Below are positions 33,315 through 41,647 of a DNA stretch of 42,999 nt, one piece after another. The DNA is from Clostridiaceae bacterium. GTDB lineage: Bacteria; Bacillota; Clostridia; Lachnospirales; Lachnospiraceae. The DNA lies in NCBI GenBank assembly GCA_910575795.1, contig CAJTGE010000045.1, forward strand, positions 1 through 42,999. The letters are read 5' to 3'. The position numbers and the translations under genes were made by a program. Position 1 is the stretch's first letter, and each line of letters starts with the position of its first letter. Below the pieces are notes generated by a model, which worked only from the letters and a program-made list of their open reading frames with translations, ran no database searches and was not told where the DNA came from.

Positions 33315-34866
33315 GACATTCCTTTTACTGAAGACACAGGCGGTCAATGATTTCTCCCTGAATGAGATATTTGGCCAGCATGGAGGGAAGCGGGGCCCGG
33401 TTTTCATAACGGCTGCCGGGATATTCACACTGCTGTTATTCCTGGGCGGCTATAACGTGCTTACGGCAGCCGCTCTTGTATCCATGGGGCAGCAGGATAT
33501 GATCCCTGCGTACATGGTGGCGGTATCCAGCTTTATTATCCTGGTGTTTACCCTGCTGCGGTCAAACGGAATCCTTTTTGGCAGCAGGGATTTTGAGATG
33601 CTGTGCGTGCTGCCTTTGCAGGCCGGGGAGGTTATCAGCAGCAAGTTTGGGTTCCTGTACCTGATAAACCTGGCTTTCAGCGTACTTTTCATGGTTCCGG
33701 CGGGGGTGGTATGGCTGACCGGCACAAGGGGACATGGTGTGCCGTTCTTTTTCTATCTGGTCTCTGTGTTTTTTGTGCCGCTGATCCCCATGTGCGCCGC
33801 CTCAGCGGCAGGGTTTGTAATTACGCTCCTGTCCGCCGGTTCACGCAGGAAAAACCTGCTTTCCCTTATTTTCTCTTTTGGCGCCCTGGGTCTTTTACTG
33901 GGGGCCGGGATCTACGGGATGTATGGCGGTGTAAAAGAGGGGAGCCTGGGTACAGTCCTTGCGGGGCAGATTGGCAGGCTCTACCCCCTGTCCGCCTGGT
34001 TCCGCTATCCGCACAGGCTGTCCGTCCTCTGGAATGTGGTTTTCTGGCTTGTGTCCGTTCTTGCGTTTTGGGTATTTGTGAGGATTACGGCGGTCCATTA
34101 TACCAGGCTCAATGCCATCCTCCTGCAAAACCATGCTTCGGCGGCAGGGAAAGCGGGCTTCATGAGGCGGTCTTCCTTTGCCGCCATGTACCGAAAGGAG
34201 CTTGGCCGTTACTTCGGCTCTTACCTCTATGTCCTGAATACCGGGCTGGGGGTTGTATGCCTTCTTGTGGTCTGCGGCGCAATCTGCGTAATTCCGCCGG
34301 AGAAACTGGGGGGATATGCGGGGATAGAAGATGCCGTCTCCTTTTTCGGACAGTATGCGCCCCTCATTGTAGCTGCCATGCTCTCTTTAAGCTGTCCGGC
34401 GGCGTCATCAGTATCGCTGGAGGGAAAAAATATCTGGATTCTGCAGAGTGTTCCTTTACCCTTCCGGACATTTTTAAACAGCAAGATCGCTGTGACGCTG
34501 TCTCTTCATGCGGTGGGATACCTGACGGCGCTGCCGGTATTTATGCTGAGATTCCAGATGGATGGAGCCCGGCTGGCGGCGCTGATTGTTATTCCGGCAG
34601 TATATTCCATCTTTACGGCGGTGCAGGGTATCTGTATCAGCTGCTGTTTCCCAAGGTTTGACTGGGATAATGAGATGGTGGTGATCAAGCAGAGCATGGC
34701 GGTCATCCTGTCCGGAGTGACAGGGATGCTGTGTGTCGCGGTCCCGGCCATCCTGCACTGGTTTTTCAGGCTGCCCTTGGGAATGGTACTGTGGGGATGG
34801 GCAGGTATTTTATTATGTGTGTCGGGTCTTCTGTATTGGAAAGCCTGTCAGACCAAAATCATTTAA
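33307..34866 (+). CDS. multi-spanning ABC-2-type permease
   Basis: A 519-residue membrane protein with about twelve helices, for example AAGIFTLLLFLGGYNVL, YMVAVSSFIILVFTLL, LYLINLAFSVLFMVPAGVVW and LVVCGAICVIPP. It begins at ATG 33307 inside the end of the ATPase gene. RDFEMLCVLPLQAGEVISSK, between helices 3 and 4, is a conserved-looking cytosolic coupling loop. The substrate is unknown; co-regulation by TetR suggests efflux of a toxic or antimicrobial compound. Ends shortly before a small DUF1648 gene. Confidence 0.87.
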   Translation: MNRTFLLLKTQAVNDFSLNEIFGQHGGKRGPVFITAAGIFTLLLFLGGYNVLTAAALVSMGQQDMIPAYMVAVSSFIILVFTLLRSNGILFGSRDFEMLCVLPLQAGEVISSKFGFLYLINLAFSVLFMVPAGVVWLTGTRGHGVPFFFYLVSVFFVPLIPMCAASAAGFVITLLSAGSRRKNLLSLIFSFGALGLLLGAGIYGMYGGVKEGSLGTVLAGQIGRLYPLSAWFRYPHRLSVLWNVVFWLVSVLAFWVFVRITAVHYTRLNAILLQNHASAAGKAGFMRRSSFAAMYRKELGRYFGSYLYVLNTGLGVVCLLVVCGAICVIPPEKLGGYAGIEDAVSFFGQYAPLIVAAMLSLSCPAASSVSLEGKNIWILQSVPLPFRTFLNSKIAVTLSLHAVGYLTALPVFMLRFQMDGARLAALIVIPAVYSIFTAVQGICISCCFPRFDWDNEMVVIKQSMAVILSGVTGMLCVAVPAILHWFFRLPLGMVLWGWAGILLCVSGLLYWKACQTKII

Positions 34867-34881
34867 TTGGAGGTATGAATC

Positions 34882-35100
34882 ATGAAGAAAAGTCTAATCA
34901 AAGACGTTGTGGTGTTTCTCATCCTGCTTGCAGCGGCGGCAGTCCTGTGTTATTTTCTCCCGGAGAAGGTCCCGGTCCACTTTAATGCACAGGGTGAGGC
35001 GGACCTGGCCGTGAACAGGTGGTTCCTTATGCTGGCTGTGGTCATTCCCTATTCTGTGTACTGGCAGTTTTTCCGCGGCAATAAGAAAGGGGAGAAATGA
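34882..35100 (+). CDS. small DUF1648-domain membrane protein (SdpI-like fragment)
   Basis: A 72-residue protein with two helices (VVVFLILLAAAAVLCYFLP and FLMLAVVIPYSVYWQFF) around KVPVHFNAQGEADLAVNRW, the DUF1648 motif of SdpI-type immunity proteins. Full SdpI proteins are about 200 residues, so this is either a small family member or a shortened one. GGAGGT precedes it. Its stop overlaps the GntR start (ATGA), and an ArsR/SdpR-like gene follows, echoing the sdpI-sdpR pair of Bacillus. Confidence 0.75.
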   Translation: MKKSLIKDVVVFLILLAAAAVLCYFLPEKVPVHFNAQGEADLAVNRWFLMLAVVIPYSVYWQFFRGNKKGEK

Positions 35101-35444
35101 CATTATACAAGGAACTGTCAAGGAAAATCAAATTTGACATCCTGCGGGGGGATTATCCTCCGGGGAGCCGGCTGCCGTCCCTCCGGGTGCTGGCGGAGCG
35201 GGAAAAGTGTAACCAGGCCACGGTGAAACGGGCCATGCAGGTCCTTGGGCAGGAGCATCTGGTTTTTCCGAGACACACGGCAGGGATTTTTGTGACGGAT
35301 GACCTGCTTCTGATACAAAGACTGCGGCATAAGGAGCAGGCCGATTTAACCAGGAAATTGTATGAAAGGCTTATGCCCCTTGGGTTTAGCAGGGGGGAAA
35401 TTCTGATGATGATTCAGGAATGTGGTTATGGACGCCCGGTTTAA
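35097..35444 (+). CDS. GntR-family regulator, YtrA type
   Basis: A 115-residue short GntR protein: winged helix MTLYKELSRKIKFDILRGDY, PPGSRLPSLRVLAEREKCNQ and ATVKRAMQVLGQEHLVF (residues 1-60), then a brief helical tail. YtrA-type regulators lack a large effector domain and usually control neighbouring ABC or membrane genes. It overlaps the DUF1648 gene by ATGA and its end overlaps the next regulator by 17 bases. It probably autoregulates the group. Confidence 0.88.
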   Translation: MTLYKELSRKIKFDILRGDYPPGSRLPSLRVLAEREKCNQATVKRAMQVLGQEHLVFPRHTAGIFVTDDLLLIQRLRHKEQADLTRKLYERLMPLGFSRGEILMMIQECGYGRPV

Positions 35445-35838
35445 GGCGCTGTCAAATGAGACACGCAGGGAGATTCTGCTCCTGCTTGCGGAAGGGCCCA
35501 TGGCAGCAGGGAGACTACAGGAAAGGTTTCCCATTACATTTGCGCCCTTATCCTATCACCTGTCGGTCTTAAAGCACAGCGGGCTTGTAACGGCAAAAAA
35601 GGAGGGGCAGTACAGGCTCTATGACCTCAACAGAGAAGCTCTTGAAGGCATGGTTTTATGGCTGTCCGGACTGGTGGAATGTCAACGTGGCGTCATCTAT
35701 GGGAAAAGGGCAAAAAAAGTCGAGTACATCTCCCGGCATGCTGTTATACTGCTAAGACCAGACCGAAGGCCAGAAAGGAGAACATCATGCCGGATCAGAA
35801 TCATATCGTTATTCAAGGCTTATGCCAGAACAATCTGA
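35428..35838 (+). CDS. ArsR/SdpR-family repressor with an atypical tail
   Basis: The first 75 residues are a typical ArsR/SdpR winged helix (MDARFKALSNETRREILLLL, APLSYHLSVLKHSGLVTAKK, QYRLYDLN). The last 55 residues (from about VECQRGVIYGKRAKK) are Arg-rich and unlike the family; they read through the promoter and start of the uvrA-like gene, overlapping it by 52 bases. A frameshift or lost stop near 35690 may have replaced the normal C-terminus. The ATG at 35428 follows AGGAATG within the GntR gene. Its likely target is its own unit. Confidence 0.75.
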   Translation: MDARFKALSNETRREILLLLAEGPMAAGRLQERFPITFAPLSYHLSVLKHSGLVTAKKEGQYRLYDLNREALEGMVLWLSGLVECQRGVIYGKRAKKVEYISRHAVILLRPDRRPERRTSCRIRIISLFKAYARTI

Positions 35839-38033
35839 AAAACATTTCCTTAAAGATACCAAAAGAAAAGCTGGTTGTGTTTACCGGGGTCTCCGGTTCC
35901 GGAAAATCCAGCATTGTGTTTGACACTATTGCAGCGGAGAGCCAGCGCCAGATGAATGAGACCTACAGCGCTTATGTCCGGGGCAGGCTCCCGAAGTATG
36001 AGAAGCCAAAAACGGAAAGGATTGAAAACCTCTCCCCCTCGGTCATCATCGACCAGACCCCCCTTGGAGGCAATGCCCGGTCTACGGTAGGGACCATCAG
36101 CGACATGTATTCCGCCCTGCGGCTGCTCTACTCCCGGATTGGGGAACCCTATGTGGGAACGCCCTCCTGCTTTTCCTTCAACAGTCCGGGGGGCATGTGT
36201 CCGGAGTGTTCCGGATTGGGGAAGGTGATGACACTGGACATTCTTCCGCTGATTGTGGAAGATAAAAGCTGGAATGAGGGGATGGTGGAGCTGCCCACGT
36301 TCCGTGTGGGGAACTGGTACTGGAAGCAGTATACAGACAGCGGCCTGTTTGACCTGGATAAAAAATGGCAGGACTATACCGAAAGGGAACGGAACCTTCT
36401 GCTGTACGGTTCGGAGGAACCGGGCGGGAAGCGGGTGTCGAAGCAGGTGGAGGGCATCCACAACATGATGAGCCGGCTGCTGTTAAAAAGGGACAGTTCG
36501 GAGCTTGGAGAAACTTCCGCAAGCCGGCTGGCAAAATATGTCCGGGAATCCGATTGTCCCCTCTGCCAGGGGAAACGCCTGAACGGGGCGGCGCTGTCCT
36601 GTAAGATTGCCGGGTACGACATCAGCGGGATGTGTGAGATGGAGCTGACAGAACTGAAACGGGTTCTGGGGACAGTCACAGACCCAAAGGGCAGGTCCGT
36701 GGCCGAAAGCCTGGTTATGACCCTGACCCGCATGATTGAGATCGGCCTCCCTTACCTTTCCCTGAACCGGGAAGCGGCCACCCTGTCCGGCGGGGAAGCA
36801 CAGCGCCTGAAGCTGGTGCGCTACATGGGGAGCGCCCTCACGGGCATGCTCTATATTTTCGATGAGCCAAGCACCGGGATGCACCCACGGGATGTACACC
36901 GCATGACCAGGCTGCTGCGTGCCCTCCGGGATAAGGGGAATACGGTCCTGGTGGTGGAGCATGATAAGGATGTAATCTCCATTGCGGATGAAGTGATCGA
37001 TGTGGGGCCGCTGGCAGGAAAAAACGGCGGGGAGGTTCTCTATCAGGGCAGCTATCAGGGGCTCCTTGGCTCCGGCACATTAACCGGGAAGGCCATGGAG
37101 ATGGAGATACCCTTTAAGGCGGAGCCAAGGAAACCCAAAGGATTCCTGCCTGTCAAACATGCCAGCCTGCACAATCTGAAACAGGTTTCCGTTGATATTC
37201 CCCTGCATGTGCTGACTGCGGTGACCGGTGTGGCCGGTTCCGGGAAAAGTTCCCTGATCCGGGACGTGTTTGCCGTGCAGTATCCGGAACAGGTCATCCT
37301 GGTGGACCAGTCCCCGGTGACAGCCGCCGGGCGTTCCACCCCGGCCACTTTCCTGGGATTTTTCGATGATATCCGAAAACAGATGGCTAAAGAAAACAAC
37401 GTGAGCGCCGCCCTGTTTTCCTTTAACAGCAAAGGTGCCTGCCCGGTCTGCAAAGGACGGGGGGCTGTCACCACCGAGTTGGTCTTCATGGACCCGGTGA
37501 CGACCACCTGCGAGGCATGCGGCGGGAGCCGTTACAGTGACGAGGCGCTTTCCTGTTTATACAAAGGGAAAAATATTGTGGAGATTTTGGATATGAGCGC
37601 AGAGGAGGCCGAAGACTTCTTTTCCGGCTGTCCGAAAATCCGCAGGGCACTGCACGCCATGGTGGAGGTGGGGCTTTCCTATCTTTCCCCTGGACAGCCC
37701 TTATCCACCCTGTCAGGAGGCGAGCGGCAGCGGGTAAAGCTGGCAAAATACCTGGGACAGAAGGGGAACATCTATGTGCTGGATGAACCTACCACCGGGC
37801 TCCACGCTTCCGATGTGAAGACAATTATGAAGCTTTTGGACGGTTTTGTGGAGCAGGGGAACACGGTGGTTGTAATCGAACATAACATGGACGTAGTAAA
37901 GCTGGCGGATTACGTGATTGACATGGGGCCGGACGGGGGGACGCTGGGCGGTGAGGTAGTCTTTACCGGGACCCCGCAGGCGCTGGCGGAGCATGGGCAG
38001 ACCATTACGGCTGATTATCTGAGGAAACGCTGA
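35787..38033 (+). CDS. uvrA2: class-2 UvrA-like ABC protein
   Basis: A 748-residue tandem ABC ATPase without UvrA's UvrB-binding insert, as in short UvrA2 proteins linked to drug tolerance or repair. First Walker A is GVSGSGKSS (about 34-42); the second is GVAGSGKSSL. Signatures are LSGGEAQRLKLV and LSGGERQRVKLA. CPECSGLGK, CPLCQGKRL, CPVCKGRGAV and CEACGGSRY are zinc-binding pairs. The ATG at 35787 follows AAAGGAG; a longer frame from 35658 lies in the regulator gene. TATACT at 35745-35750 is a plausible -10. Substrate, DNA or ribosome, is not known. Confidence 0.9.
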   Translation: MPDQNHIVIQGLCQNNLKNISLKIPKEKLVVFTGVSGSGKSSIVFDTIAAESQRQMNETYSAYVRGRLPKYEKPKTERIENLSPSVIIDQTPLGGNARSTVGTISDMYSALRLLYSRIGEPYVGTPSCFSFNSPGGMCPECSGLGKVMTLDILPLIVEDKSWNEGMVELPTFRVGNWYWKQYTDSGLFDLDKKWQDYTERERNLLLYGSEEPGGKRVSKQVEGIHNMMSRLLLKRDSSELGETSASRLAKYVRESDCPLCQGKRLNGAALSCKIAGYDISGMCEMELTELKRVLGTVTDPKGRSVAESLVMTLTRMIEIGLPYLSLNREAATLSGGEAQRLKLVRYMGSALTGMLYIFDEPSTGMHPRDVHRMTRLLRALRDKGNTVLVVEHDKDVISIADEVIDVGPLAGKNGGEVLYQGSYQGLLGSGTLTGKAMEMEIPFKAEPRKPKGFLPVKHASLHNLKQVSVDIPLHVLTAVTGVAGSGKSSLIRDVFAVQYPEQVILVDQSPVTAAGRSTPATFLGFFDDIRKQMAKENNVSAALFSFNSKGACPVCKGRGAVTTELVFMDPVTTTCEACGGSRYSDEALSCLYKGKNIVEILDMSAEEAEDFFSGCPKIRRALHAMVEVGLSYLSPGQPLSTLSGGERQRVKLAKYLGQKGNIYVLDEPTTGLHASDVKTIMKLLDGFVEQGNTVVVIEHNMDVVKLADYVIDMGPDGGTLGGEVVFTGTPQALAEHGQTITADYLRKR

Positions 38034-38048
38034 TAAAATCAGCGTTTC
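38024..38048 (+). terminator. hairpin spanning the uvrA2 stop codon
   Basis: GAAACGCTGAT (38024-38034), loop aaa, and ATCAGCGTTTC (38038-38048) form a perfect 11-bp stem that includes the TGA stop. There is little T tail, so it may act as an mRNA 3' stabiliser or a weak terminator. Confidence 0.6.
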
Positions 38049-38070
38049 CCTAAAGAATCGGAAAACAGCA

Positions 38071-38283
38071 AAAAAAGTCGAGACAAAAAGTGGGGATCAT
38101 TATATGATAGTAATTCCAGAAGCAATCGTTCAGGTAGGTCTGCGCGTTCACCGCGCTGACCGTATGAAAACGTTGTGGTTGCGAGCATCCGGCCCATCGC
38201 CAAAGGCGATTCTAAATGGCCGGATGCCGTAACAGTTCAGGGCTTTTCTGAACTGTTACACTCCAAGAAGGAGGTGGTTTATT
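38071..38283 (+). promoter_or_regulatory. structured leader of the AraC gene with three hairpins
   Basis: After AAAAAAGTCGAG and a possible -10 at 38103 (TATGAT), three hairpins follow: GGTCTGCGCG/CGCGCTGACC (38137-38161, one mismatch); GCATCCGGCC/GGCCGGATGC (38185-38227) enclosing TCGCC-aaa-GGCGA; and GTAACAGTTCAG/CTGAACTGTTAC (38229-38259, perfect). The last ends about 8 bp before AAGGAGGTGG. It could be a regulatory RNA leader or palindromic intergenic repeats. Confidence 0.5.
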
Positions 38284-39174
38284 TTGAAAGAACAGACAGC
38301 GGCGGTCCAGAGGATGCAGGATTATATCGAAGCCCATCTGGAAGCGGATATCACACTGGCACAACTGTCAGCCGTCTCCCTGTTTTCCCCCTGGCATTCC
38401 TACCGGCTGTTTAAGGAGTTTTTGGGGGTGACGCCGGCAGAATATATCCGCAGGCTCCGGCTTTCCCGCTCCGCCATGCGGCTGAAGGAGGGACAGTGCC
38501 TTGTGACGGAGGCGGCCTTTGACTGCGGGTTTGGCAGTGTGGACGGGTATGCCCGTGCCTTTTACCGGGAATTCGGCTGCAGACCGGGGGAATATCTGAA
38601 GGACCCGGCGCCTATTGCCCTGTTTATCCCATACGGCGTAAAATTCAGAGAACTGAGAGAGGATGTTTTGGATATGGAAATGAAGAATCCGCAGAGCGTA
38701 TTTGTCCAGGTGATCCGGAAACCGGAGAGAAAAGTCATCATTAAACGGGGGATAAAGGCGGAAGATTATTTTGCGTACTGTGAAGAAGTGAGCTGCGAGG
38801 TCTGGGGGATATTAAAAAGCATGGATTCCCTCTGCGGGGAGCCGGTCTGCCTGTGGCTGCCGGATGCCTATAAAAAGCCCGGCACCTCCACCTATGTACA
38901 GGGCGTGGAGGCAGAGGCGGACTATGAGGGGGAAATCCCGGAGGGGTTTGATGTCATTTCCCTGCCTGCCGCCGAGTATCTGGCGGTCCAGGGGGAGCCT
39001 TTCCGGGAGGAGGATTATTCCCAGGCGATTCTTGCCGTACAGTATGCCATCGACCACTATGACCCGTCTGTGATCGGATACGAGTGGGATCAGGAAAACC
39101 CCCGTATTCAGTTGGAGCCCAGAGGGGAGAGGGGATATATCGAGCTTCGGGCAATCAGAAGGCAGCAGGCGTAA
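38284..39174 (+). CDS. AraC-family regulator with GyrI-like effector domain
   Basis: This 296-residue protein uses a TTG start eight bases after AAGGAGGTGG; no ATG is nearby. The N-terminal AraC double HTH is MQDYIEAHLEADITLAQLSA, PWHSYRLFKEFLGVTPAEYI and VTEAAFDCGFGSVDGYARAF. The C-terminal part (VFVQVIRKPERKVIIKRGIK, PVCLWLPDAYKKPGTSTYVQ, YIELRAIRRQ) is an effector-binding domain of the GyrI-like type. It is directly upstream of an ABC-2 exporter pair and is the probable activator of it. Confidence 0.88.
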   Translation: MKEQTAAVQRMQDYIEAHLEADITLAQLSAVSLFSPWHSYRLFKEFLGVTPAEYIRRLRLSRSAMRLKEGQCLVTEAAFDCGFGSVDGYARAFYREFGCRPGEYLKDPAPIALFIPYGVKFRELREDVLDMEMKNPQSVFVQVIRKPERKVIIKRGIKAEDYFAYCEEVSCEVWGILKSMDSLCGEPVCLWLPDAYKKPGTSTYVQGVEAEADYEGEIPEGFDVISLPAAEYLAVQGEPFREEDYSQAILAVQYAIDHYDPSVIGYEWDQENPRIQLEPRGERGYIELRAIRRQQA

Positions 39175-39208
39175 CGGCGCATACCGTTACCGGAAAAAGG
39201 AGGATAAG

Positions 39209-39952
39209 ATGAGCGAAACCATAAAAAAGACAGAAGAGGCCGTCAAAACGACGGGGCTTACCAAAAGCTATCAGGGAAGAACCGTACTGAAAGGTCTGAA
39301 CCTGTCGGTCAAGGCCGGCACGGTCTTTGGCCTGCTGGGGGCAAACGGCGCCGGAAAGAGTACCGCGATCGAATGCATCCTGGGAACGAAACAGGCCGAT
39401 GGAGGAACCGCTCTGGTATTGGGGCAGGATGCAAAAAAGGAGCGGCGCACCGTGTTTCAGAAAGTGGGCGTTCAGTTTCAGGAAGGGGATTACCAGCCGG
39501 AAATCAGGGTATCCGAGCTTTGCGGGGAAACCGCCTGCCTGTATGAGAGGCCGGCAGACTGGCGGAAGCTGTGTGAACGTTTCGGAATCGGGGATAAGAC
39601 AGGTCATGCCGTGAAAAGTCTTTCCGGCGGGGAGCGCCAGCGGCTGTTTATTGTCCTGGCGTTGATACCGAACCCGGAGCTTGTGTTCCTGGACGAGCTG
39701 ACTACCGGGCTGGACGCAAGGGCGCGCCGGACGGTGTGGAAGATCCTTGAGGATTTAAAGGGCGAAGGGCTGACCATTTTCCTCACTTCCCATTTCATGG
39801 ATGAGGTGGAAGCCCTCTGCGATGAGATCTGTATTCTGAGAAGAGGGGAGGCCGTGTTCTACGGCGCCGTGGAGCAGGCAAAGGTGCAGAGCGGCTGTGA
39901 GCGTCTGGAGGATGCCTATCTGAAATTCGCGGACGAGGAGGTTGTGGCATGA
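39209..39952 (+). CDS. ABC transporter ATPase, drug-export (DrrA) type
   Basis: A 247-residue ATPase preceded by AAAGGAGG. Walker A is GANGAGKST (about residues 46-54), the Q-loop is VQFQEGDYQPEI, the signature is LSGGERQRLFIV, Walker B is LVFLDELTTGLD and the H-loop is FLTSHFMDEVEALC. The second residue after DE is L, where P is usual, a mild variation. The stop overlaps the permease start (ATGA). With the AraC gene upstream it forms a regulator-plus-exporter unit. Confidence 0.92.
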   Translation: MSETIKKTEEAVKTTGLTKSYQGRTVLKGLNLSVKAGTVFGLLGANGAGKSTAIECILGTKQADGGTALVLGQDAKKERRTVFQKVGVQFQEGDYQPEIRVSELCGETACLYERPADWRKLCERFGIGDKTGHAVKSLSGGERQRLFIVLALIPNPELVFLDELTTGLDARARRTVWKILEDLKGEGLTIFLTSHFMDEVEALCDEICILRRGEAVFYGAVEQAKVQSGCERLEDAYLKFADEEVVA

Positions 39953-40692
39953 GAACATTTTTCAGTCTTTTAAAAACAGAACTGAAGCTGAATATCCGGA
40001 ATATGAACATGGTGATTTTTGCCGTCATTATGCCGGTTGTGGTACTGGTCATCCTTGGTTTCATTTACCAGACAAAGCCCGCTTTTCCGGGGGCGGAGTA
40101 CACGTTCCTGGAGCAGTCCATGAGCGCGGTCTGCGCCATCTCCATCTGCGCCGGGGGCCTGATGGGCCTGCCTCTGGTGGTAGCCGGGTACCGGGAACGG
40201 AAGATCCTAAAACGGTTCCGGGTGACGCCCATCAGTCCGGTGATGCTGCTGGGGGTGGAATTTACCATCTATGTGCTGTATGCCGCGGTATCCATGGCGC
40301 TGGTCTTCCCCATTGGGGCAGTTTTGTGGGGAGTAAGGCTTCCCGGCAGCCCGGCGGCATTCCTTGGAAGCTGGCTCCTTACCCTGGTTTCCACCTTAAG
40401 CATCGGGATGATGGTGGGCGGCATTGCGAAAAATGAAAAAATGGCCAGTGTGATCGCCTGCCTGCTGTACTTTCCCATGCTGATTCTTTCCGGGGCCACG
40501 CTGCCCTTTGAAGTGATGCCGGAGATGATGCAGAAGGTGGTCGCCCTTTTCCCGCTGACACAGGGGATACAGCTTATGAAAGCGGCTTTTCTGGGGATGT
40601 ATACGGAATCTGTCCGGGTACCGGCAGCGGTTATGGGAATCGTCACCATTCTGTGTGCAGGCGCAGCCGTGAAATTTTTTAAATGGGAGTGA
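39949..40692 (+). CDS. ABC-2 type permease, drug-export (DrrB) type
   Basis: A 247-residue membrane protein with six helices, starting with MVIFAVIMPVVVLVILGFIY and ending with VMGIVTILCAGAAVKFF. GYRERKILKRFRVTPISPVM after helix 2 is the hallmark coupling loop of the ABC-2/DrrB family. ILSGATLPFEVMPEMMQKV is its second conserved segment. It is translationally coupled to the ATPase gene. Probable role: export of a drug-like or antimicrobial compound. Confidence 0.9.
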   Translation: MRTFFSLLKTELKLNIRNMNMVIFAVIMPVVVLVILGFIYQTKPAFPGAEYTFLEQSMSAVCAISICAGGLMGLPLVVAGYRERKILKRFRVTPISPVMLLGVEFTIYVLYAAVSMALVFPIGAVLWGVRLPGSPAAFLGSWLLTLVSTLSIGMMVGGIAKNEKMASVIACLLYFPMLILSGATLPFEVMPEMMQKVVALFPLTQGIQLMKAAFLGMYTESVRVPAAVMGIVTILCAGAAVKFFKWE

Positions 40693-40780
40693 GTTTTTTC
40701 AGGCTATCAATTCGTATCGTTCAAATGCGAGGTTTTTTGTGAGAAAATCGGCTATACTTAAAACAGCAGGGGGGAACACG

Positions 40781-41617
40781 ATGGACTGGATAAAACGGTT
40801 GAACCAGGCGATTGATTTTATAGAAGAGAACCTGGATGGGGAACTGGATTACGAGGAGGTAGCCGGGATTGCGGGCTGCCCTTCCTATTATTTCCAACAG
40901 ATGTTTTTATATATGACAGACATGACACTGCGGGAATACATACGGCGGCGCAGGCTGTCTTTGTCCGCCGTGGAACTGCAAAAGGGAAATGGGAACGTAA
41001 CGGATATTGCCATGAAGTACGGTTATGAATCTCCCACCGCGTTTACCAGGGCTTTTAAGAATTTTCATGGAATCACGCCCTCCGCTGTAAAAACGGAACC
41101 GGTATCCTTTCAGGCATATCCGCCCATTTCTTTTTCCATAACAATCCATGGAGGGGCGCCGCTGCAGTTCAGGATAGAGGAAAAAGAAGCGTTCCGCATA
41201 CTGGGACGGTCCTGTCCCCTGTCGAAAGAACTGACAGAGAATTTTCAAAGGATACCAGCGGTATGGGATGCCGCGCTGGCAGACGGAACACTTGCCGGAT
41301 TACTCTCCATGGCAGAGGGAAAGCCGGAGGGACTTCTCGGGGTCAGTATCCATCATACGGAAGACTGGAAATATCTGATTGCTGTCCGTTCCGATCAGAA
41401 GCCGGGGGAATACGAAGAATATCAGATTCCGGCATGCAAATGGGCGGTTTTTGAAGGGAAGGGAACGAACCGTACCCTTCAGGAACTGGAAAGGCGTGTC
41501 ATTACCCAGTGGCTCCCTACGTCCGGCTACACCTACGCAGAGATACCGGATATTGAGGTGTATCTCCATGCAGACCCGGAAGACGCGGTCTATGAATACT
41601 GGCTTCCTGTACGATAA
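40781..41617 (+). CDS. AraC-family regulator with GyrI-like domain (second)
   Basis: A 278-residue regulator. The HTH half is WIKRLNQAIDFIEENLDGEL, DYEEVAGIAGCPSYYFQQMF and VTDIAMKYGYESPTAFTRAF, and the C-terminal half is an effector-binding domain (FRIEEKEAFRILGRSCPLSK, WLPTSGYTYAEIPDIEVYL). GGGGGG is eight bases before the ATG at 40781; a GTG 42 bases earlier has no site. A TATACT box lies at 40753-40758. It is about 90 bp after the exporter and 30 bp before the AlkD-like gene, which it may control. Confidence 0.88.
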   Translation: MDWIKRLNQAIDFIEENLDGELDYEEVAGIAGCPSYYFQQMFLYMTDMTLREYIRRRRLSLSAVELQKGNGNVTDIAMKYGYESPTAFTRAFKNFHGITPSAVKTEPVSFQAYPPISFSITIHGGAPLQFRIEEKEAFRILGRSCPLSKELTENFQRIPAVWDAALADGTLAGLLSMAEGKPEGLLGVSIHHTEDWKYLIAVRSDQKPGEYEEYQIPACKWAVFEGKGTNRTLQELERRVITQWLPTSGYTYAEIPDIEVYLHADPEDAVYEYWLPVR

Positions 41618-41647
41618 GAAGGGCATGGAACCGGAAGGAGGATACCG

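Noticed and set aside
33603..34661. Long +1-frame reading frame of 352 codons inside the ABC permease gene
   Set aside because: It is an out-of-frame shadow: Cys/Arg-rich, no ribosome binding site, and the overlapping permease frame has clear membrane helices and coupled starts.
35850..36461. Minus-strand reading frame of 203 codons within uvrA2
   Set aside because: It lies opposite conserved UvrA motifs and has no promoter or ribosome binding site.
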